Origin: CAYNLK01 sp964398055
Lineage (GTDB): Bacteria > Chloroflexota > Anaerolineae > 4572-78 > J111
Reading direction: 5' to 3'
Length of the DNA stretch: 64,000 bases
Assembly: GCA_964398055.1 (NCBI GenBank)
Contig: CAYNLK010000028.1
Span: 1 to 64,000 of the forward strand
Positions 59,207 through 64,000 of the stretch are shown one piece after another. Both the position numbers and the translations under genes were made by a program. Every line of letters starts with the position of its first letter. Position 1 is the stretch's first letter. The notes under the pieces are model-generated. The model did not search any database and had not been told where the DNA came from. It worked only from the letters and a program-made list of their open reading frames with translations.

Positions 59207-60199
59207 GTGAAGCGCTATTTTGGAAGAAAACTGCTTATTTATGTCCTTACATTTTTCCTGGCAGTGACTATCGACTGGTTGATTCCGCGCTTCATGCCCG
59301 GCAATCCGGTTCAGGTTATGCTGGCGAGAGCCGGTTTACGGGCCGAGGCGGCTCAGGTGATGTACACTTATTACACCGAAGCCTTTGGCCTGGATTTACC
59401 CATCTGGCAGCAGTACCTTAATTTCTGGAAAGCTCTTTTCCATGGCGATCTGGGCACAAGCGTATTTTTGTTTCCCCAGCCGGTTATCAAGGTCATCATG
59501 AGGGCCGTGCCCTATGACATCTTCTTATTACTTCCGGCGATCCTGTTGAGCTGGTTTGCCGGAAATTATTTTGGCGCTTTCGCGGCGCGATCCAGGCGGC
59601 TCGACAATACTATCTTGCCACTTGGGTACATTCTGACGGCCACTCCCTATATGTGGCTTGGGATCTTGCTGGCCTGGGCACTGGGCATAGTTCTGGGCAT
59701 CTTTCCGATTTCGGGTGCCTATAGCTACGCTATGAAGCCTTCCTTCTCCTGGGCCTTTATCGGCAGCCTCCTGATGCACTGGTTCTTACCCTTCGCCTCC
59801 CTCTTTGTGGTGAAGTTTGGTGGTTGGGCAATTGGCATGAGGAATATGATCATTTACGAACTCGAAGCCGATTATTCTCACTACCTCGAAGCGTTGGGGG
59901 CGCCAAGAAAACTGGTCAGAAAATACGCTTTCAATAACGCCATCCTGCCTCAACTCACCGGGCTGGCGCTTGACCTGGGCGTCATCGTGGCCGGTGCTTT
60001 GGCCACAGAAATCGTGTTTTCATACCCCGGCATCGGTTACCTGATTCTTCAGGCTATTCAGAATAAGGATTACTTCTTACTCCAGGGATGTTTTCTCTTT
60101 ATCATTGTTGGTGTGCTGCTGGCCAATTTTGCCATTGATATCGTTTATGTCCTGGTAGACCCGAGAACGCGAATAGGGATGCAAGGTGAAGCAGCATGA
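59207..60199 (+). CDS. Dpp/Opp-type ABC permease, first (DppB-like)
   Basis: A 330-aa permease with six helices. N-terminal YFGRKLLIYVLTFFLAVTIDWLIPRFMPGNPV is the DppB start with the PGNP element; the EAA loop is YLEALGAPRKLVRKYAFNNAILP, followed by TEIVFSYPGIGYLILQAIQ. GTG 59207 sits after AGAAGGAGG. It pairs with the next permease. Confidence 0.92.
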   Translation: MKRYFGRKLLIYVLTFFLAVTIDWLIPRFMPGNPVQVMLARAGLRAEAAQVMYTYYTEAFGLDLPIWQQYLNFWKALFHGDLGTSVFLFPQPVIKVIMRAVPYDIFLLLPAILLSWFAGNYFGAFAARSRRLDNTILPLGYILTATPYMWLGILLAWALGIVLGIFPISGAYSYAMKPSFSWAFIGSLLMHWFLPFASLFVVKFGGWAIGMRNMIIYELEADYSHYLEALGAPRKLVRKYAFNNAILPQLTGLALDLGVIVAGALATEIVFSYPGIGYLILQAIQNKDYFLLQGCFLFIIVGVLLANFAIDIVYVLVDPRTRIGMQGEAA

Positions 60200-61050
60200 T
60201 GACCCTGAAGAAAAATGAATTTCTTTACTTTGCTCTAAGGAACAACAAACTAAAGGTGGGTTTAACCGTCTTACTCTTTTTTGTTATCCTTACATTTGTT
60301 GGCCCGCTGCTTACAGATTACTCCCCGGATGATTACGTGGGGCCGCCTTCTCAGCCACCCTCAGCCGAGTATTGGTTCGGGACCACCACCTTTGGACAGG
60401 ATGTTTTCACCCAGTTTGTCCTCGGCCTCGGATCAACATTCCTGGTGGGAATTGTCGGTGGCGGGCTTGGCACCCTTATCGGTGTGGTTGTTGGTTTCAC
60501 GGCCGGTTATCGCGGCGGGCTGGTTGACGAATTTCTCAATACGCTAACCAACATCGTCCTGGTTATTCCAACCCTGGCCATCCTGCTGATTATCGCCGCC
60601 TATCTTGAGGTGAGAGGTGTTCTTGCCGAAAGCATTTTTATTGGCTGTACGGCCTGGCCATGGGCGGCCAGAGCTATCAGAGCCCAGACATTTTCGTTAC
60701 GCTCCAGAGATTTCGTCGACCTGGCCAAGCTGAGCGGCATGAACTCCTGGAAGATCATCTTCACCGAGATTGCGCCGAATATGATGTCCTATCTTTTCAT
60801 GACTTTCATCTTGCAGTTTGGGGGGGCCATCCTCATTGCGGCCACCCTGGACTTCATCGGCCTTGGTCCAACCAAGGGGATATCACTCGGTCTGATGATG
60901 AACAATGCAGTGCTCTGGAGCGCGCTTATTCTAGGGATGTGGTGGTGGTTCATTCCACCGGGTCTGGCAATTACGGCCATTGTCGGCGCGTTGTACGTTA
61001 TGAATGTTGGCCTCGACGAAGTCTTCAATCCCAAGCTCAGGGAGATGTGA
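60196..61050 (+). CDS. Dpp/Opp-type ABC permease, second (DppC-like)
   Basis: A 284-aa permease. After a first helix comes YWFGTTTFGQDVFTQFVLG (DppC pattern), the core helices (GGLGTLIGVVVGFTAGYRGG; IPTLAILLIIAAYLEVRG) and the EAA loop DLAKLSGMNSWKIIFTEIAPN. Its start overlaps the previous stop by 4 bases (ATGA). Confidence 0.92.
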   Translation: MMTLKKNEFLYFALRNNKLKVGLTVLLFFVILTFVGPLLTDYSPDDYVGPPSQPPSAEYWFGTTTFGQDVFTQFVLGLGSTFLVGIVGGGLGTLIGVVVGFTAGYRGGLVDEFLNTLTNIVLVIPTLAILLIIAAYLEVRGVLAESIFIGCTAWPWAARAIRAQTFSLRSRDFVDLAKLSGMNSWKIIFTEIAPNMMSYLFMTFILQFGGAILIAATLDFIGLGPTKGISLGLMMNNAVLWSALILGMWWWFIPPGLAITAIVGALYVMNVGLDEVFNPKLREM

Positions 61051-61054
61051 AATT

Positions 61055-62017
61055 GTGAGTTTACAAGTAGAAAACCTCACCGTCTATTATCAAACCCTCA
61101 AAGGGGATGTTAAAGCCCTGGAAGGCGCCACATTCAGCCTGGCGGATGGGGAAATCATGGGGTTGGCCGGGGAATCAGGGTGCGGCAAGACCACCCTGGG
61201 CTACAGCCTGATCCGCCTGACCACCCGCATGAGGTATGTCGCCGGCAGGATAAAACTCGACGGTGCAGAGTTACCCATCTGGGACTCGGATAAGATGAAC
61301 GCCTTCCGCTTCGAGCAGGTTTCTATCATCCCGCAGTACGCTATGAGCGCGCTGAATCCGACCCGAAAAATAGGCAAGATGATCGCAGAACTGCTCGAAT
61401 CGAGAAAAGTTAACTACAAAACCACGCTGCCCGAGTTAAAACGGCGACTTGATCTGGTTGAATTGTCCTATGATGCGTTGCAGATGTACCCCATTGAGCT
61501 TTCCGGCGGGATGAAGCAGAGAATGGTGATGGTTCTATCTACCTTGCTGAATCCGTCACTCCTCATTGCCGACGAGATCACTTCAGCGTTAGATGTTTCC
61601 ACCCAAATGGCGGTTACCAAGATGCTGGTCGAATTTCGGGACCGGGGATTTGTAAAAAGTATTATCTTTATCACTCATGATGTGTCGATCCTGTACCAGA
61701 TTGCCAACAGCATTATGATCATGTATGCCGGCAAACTGGTTGAAAAAAGCTCTACCGAGGTGATCATAAATTCACCCCGGCATCCGTATACCAAACTGCT
61801 GATTTCGTCATTACCGGAAGTGGGCGTGAAATATTCCCAGAAAAGACTAACCGGCATTCCCGGCAATCCGCCGTTGTTACTCGATCCACCAACCGGATGC
61901 CGCTTCAGGGAACGGTGCCCCATCGCTTTTGAGAAATGCTTGGAAGACCCGCCTTTTATCGAAATCGAGCCGGGGCACTCCGTTGCCTGCTGGCAGGAGG
62001 TCGGAGCGAATGCTTAA
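61055..62017 (+). CDS. Dpp/Opp-type ABC ATPase, first (DppD-like)
   Basis: A 320-aa ATPase with Walker A GESGCGKTTLGYSLI (about 37-51), signature LSGGMKQRMVM, Walker B LLIADEITSALDVS and the oligopeptide-transporter C-terminal domain (PRHPYTKLLISSLPE; GCRFRERCPIAFEKC, where Cys residues may bind an iron-sulfur cluster or just be structural). In Walker B the usual DEPT is DEIT. Start GTG 61055 lies after GGAGATGTGAAATT. Confidence 0.92.
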   Translation: MSLQVENLTVYYQTLKGDVKALEGATFSLADGEIMGLAGESGCGKTTLGYSLIRLTTRMRYVAGRIKLDGAELPIWDSDKMNAFRFEQVSIIPQYAMSALNPTRKIGKMIAELLESRKVNYKTTLPELKRRLDLVELSYDALQMYPIELSGGMKQRMVMVLSTLLNPSLLIADEITSALDVSTQMAVTKMLVEFRDRGFVKSIIFITHDVSILYQIANSIMIMYAGKLVEKSSTEVIINSPRHPYTKLLISSLPEVGVKYSQKRLTGIPGNPPLLLDPPTGCRFRERCPIAFEKCLEDPPFIEIEPGHSVACWQEVGANA

Positions 62018-62963
62018 GCTCGATAATATCTCCAAAGTCTACAAGGTTGGCACCTTCGGCGGAAAGGAACTCCACGCCGTCAGGAACGTCAGTTTTGAGG
62101 TCAGCGATGGGGAAGTTGTCTCCCTCATCGGCGAGAGCGGCAGCGGAAAGAGCACCATCGGGAAGATGATCCTGGGCCTGATCTCGATAAGCTCGGGATC
62201 GATTCTCTTCAACGATGTTGACCTTTCGACCCTCAAAGGGCGGTCGCTGAAGGAGTACCACCGCTGGGTGCAGGGTGTGTTCCAGGATCCGTTCAGCTCT
62301 TACAACCCCATCTTCAAAGCTGACCGGGTTTTCGGCATCATCAGGGATGAGTTTTTCCCGGAGGTAAAGGGGCAGACCTGGCAAAACAAGGTCAACAGTT
62401 CCTTAGAAGCGGTTGGCTTGAACCCCGATATTGTCTTAAATAAATTTCCCCACCAGCTCAGCGGCGGACAGCTTCAACGTCTTCTGATCGCCCGCGCCCT
62501 CCTGCTGGATATTCAGTTTCTGGTGGCTGATGAGATCATCAGCATGCTCGATGCCTCCACCCGCATCGATGTGCTCAACTTGCTGGCAGACCTCAAATCG
62601 CGGGGGCTATCAATCCTTTTCATCACGCACGATCTCTCGCTGGGCTACTATATCAGTGAAAAATCGGTGATTCTCTATCGCGGCTGTGTGGCGGAGATGG
62701 GCTTGACCGAAAAAATATACAACCAGCCGCTTCATCCATATACCAAAATGCTCATGGCGGCGGTGCCGCGCCTGGATAAGAAATGGGACGAGGTAGAGGT
62801 AAAGGTGGCGGCGGAGGCAAAAGCCAAGCAGTCAGAACTCACCGGCGGCTGCGTCTACTACGCCCGATGTCCACTGGCCGCTAAAGATGAAAGCTGTACC
62901 AGCAACCGACCCCCACTGATAGAGGTAGAACAGGATCATTTTGTGGCATGTAGCAAGCTGTAG
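62010..62963 (+). CDS. Dpp/Opp-type ABC ATPase, second (DppF-like)
   Basis: A 317-aa ATPase with Walker A GESGSGKSTIGKMIL (about 39-53), signature LSGGQLQRLLIARALL, Walker B LVADEIISMLDAS and the C-terminal GGCVYYARCPLAAKDESC Cys-rich tail. It overlaps the previous gene by 8 bases and has GGCAGGAGG in that gene's end. Like its partner it has a DEI variant of Walker B. Confidence 0.92.
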   Translation: MLKLDNISKVYKVGTFGGKELHAVRNVSFEVSDGEVVSLIGESGSGKSTIGKMILGLISISSGSILFNDVDLSTLKGRSLKEYHRWVQGVFQDPFSSYNPIFKADRVFGIIRDEFFPEVKGQTWQNKVNSSLEAVGLNPDIVLNKFPHQLSGGQLQRLLIARALLLDIQFLVADEIISMLDASTRIDVLNLLADLKSRGLSILFITHDLSLGYYISEKSVILYRGCVAEMGLTEKIYNQPLHPYTKMLMAAVPRLDKKWDEVEVKVAAEAKAKQSELTGGCVYYARCPLAAKDESCTSNRPPLIEVEQDHFVACSKL

Positions 62964-62969
62964 GGCAGA

Positions 62970-63995
62970 ATGACCACCATAGGAACAGCAATTATGTCAA
63001 ATATCAAACCAACAATCATTGGCCCGGCCCTGCCCAATATTCCCTGGGAAGAGAAACCGGCCGGCTGTCAGGATGTGATGTGGCGCTCGCAGCGCAACCC
63101 GATCATCCCGCGCGACTTAATCCCCAGCTCTAACAGCATTTTTAACAGCGCCGTGGTGCCCTATCAAGATGGTTTTGCCGGTGTTTTTCGCTGCGACGAT
63201 AAACGGCGGGTCATGCAAATGCACAGCGGTAAAAGCCCGGATGGCCTCAATTGGACCATTAAAAATGAACGCATTCAATTCTTACCCGCTCATCCGGCCA
63301 TCAACGATATCATCGCCTTTGAACATGCCTATGACCCGCGGGTTTGCTGGCTAGAAGATCGCTATTACGTCACCTGGTGTAATGGTTATCATGGCCCCAC
63401 CATCGGCGTAGGTTACACCTATGATTTTGAAACATTCTACCAACTGGAAAACGCTTATGTACCCTTCAACCGAAACGGAGTCCTCTTTCCCCGCCAAATC
63501 AAGGGCAAGTACGCCATGCTCAACCGCCCCAGCGATAATGGCCACACCCCCTTTGGTGACATCTTCTACAGTGAAAGCCCCGATATGACCCACTGGGGCT
63601 GCCATCGCTATGTGATGGGCGCTACCGCCGGTTGGCAAAGCACCAAGATCGGCGCCGGACCCACACCCATTGAAACCACCGCCGGCTGGCTGCTCATTTA
63701 CCACGGCGTGCTAACCTCGTGTAACGGCTTTGTGTACAGTATGGGCGCGGCGCTACTGGATCTCGACCAGCCCTGGAAGGTGATGTATCGGACTGAACCC
63801 TATCTGCTCTCGCCGCAGATGCTGTATGAGTGCGTGGGCGATGTGCCTAATGTGGCCTTCCCCTGCGCCGCCCTGGCCGACGCGGCCACCGGACGCCTGG
63901 CCGTGTACTATGGCGGGGCCGATACGGTCACCTGTCTCGCCTTCGCTTATGTTGACGAATTGATCGACTTCACCAAGCACAACTCAAAGGTGTAA
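62970..63995 (+). CDS. Glycoside hydrolase family 130 phosphorylase (beta-mannoside type)
   Basis: A 341-aa five-bladed beta-propeller enzyme. Family features: NSAVVPYQDGFAGVFRCD, the acid Asp in AYDPRVCWLEDRYYVTW, the phosphate-binding basic patch around NRNGVLFPRQIKGKYAMLNRP and GAGPTPIETTAGWLLIYHG, and the end GGADTVTCLA. GH130 enzymes phosphorolyse beta-1,4-mannosyl-glucose, mannobiose or mannosyl-GlcNAc to mannose-1-phosphate. It is the last gene in the window of the LacI-ABC operon, so the importer likely brings in the beta-mannoside. ATG 62970 is 6 bases after the ATPase stop; ATG 62994 is possible. Confidence 0.9.
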   Translation: MTTIGTAIMSNIKPTIIGPALPNIPWEEKPAGCQDVMWRSQRNPIIPRDLIPSSNSIFNSAVVPYQDGFAGVFRCDDKRRVMQMHSGKSPDGLNWTIKNERIQFLPAHPAINDIIAFEHAYDPRVCWLEDRYYVTWCNGYHGPTIGVGYTYDFETFYQLENAYVPFNRNGVLFPRQIKGKYAMLNRPSDNGHTPFGDIFYSESPDMTHWGCHRYVMGATAGWQSTKIGAGPTPIETTAGWLLIYHGVLTSCNGFVYSMGAALLDLDQPWKVMYRTEPYLLSPQMLYECVGDVPNVAFPCAALADAATGRLAVYYGGADTVTCLAFAYVDELIDFTKHNSKV

Positions 63996-64000
63996 ACAAG

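Overview
The window reads as a chromosomal segment of a large-genome, aerobic, filamentous-type Chloroflexota bacterium, probably of the Anaerolineae lineage. This is inferred from gene content, not from an rRNA: a fused CtaA-CtaB heme A/heme O synthase, several long DUF2723/GT39/DUF2079 membrane glycosyltransferase-like proteins, a LysM surface protein, KorAB ferredoxin oxidoreductase and intergenic spaces full of palindromes and period-7 repeats. No tRNA, rRNA, CRISPR array or intact insertion sequence was recognised.

Layout. 1-8531 (+): end of a hybrid histidine kinase, a run of membrane glycosyltransferase-like genes with a FecR-domain protein, and an orphan sensor kinase. 8599-10122 (-): LysM protein. 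10302-18597 (+): GT39 protein, an unknown 132-aa protein, an M50 protease fused to TPRs, a DUF2079 protein and a TolB-like propeller protein; together with the first block this looks like an envelope glycosylation locus. 18641-25434 (+): broken isochorismatase, queuosine-precursor transporter, Era, two different dihydroxy-acid dehydratases in tandem, galactokinase. 25559-28731 (-): KorAB. 29141-30649: GNAT acetyltransferase (-) and HAD phosphatase (+). 30707-33149 (-): FixG-like ferredoxin between two YtkA/FixH-like proteins. 33624-35717 (+): lone CoxII-type membrane hairpin and the CtaA-CtaB fusion.

35816-48665 (-) is one long catabolic operon: RpiR regulator, MtnA-like isomerase, MtnK-like kinase, DhaK, DhaL, a sugar ABC importer (binding protein, ATPase, two permeases), a beta-hydroxyacid dehydrogenase and an FGGY kinase, followed by a broken RuBisCO-like gene. 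It resembles methylthioribose or 5-deoxypentose salvage combined with sugar import and is not a standard arrangement.

48895-51454 (-) is a sulfur operon: CysA2-type sulfurtransferase, DUF4395, thioredoxin-like protein and carbonic anhydrase. It is preceded by a 43-codon open frame with six clustered Cys codons, an intrinsic terminator, and a matching antiterminator segment inside the small frame. This is the strongest candidate for an undescribed regulatory system here: a ribosome-mediated cysteine attenuator.

52022-63995 (+): M20 hydrolase, GlmS, then a LacI-type regulator with its own palindromic operator, a Dpp/Opp-type ABC importer and a GH130 phosphorylase, probably a mannoside uptake and phosphorolysis operon.
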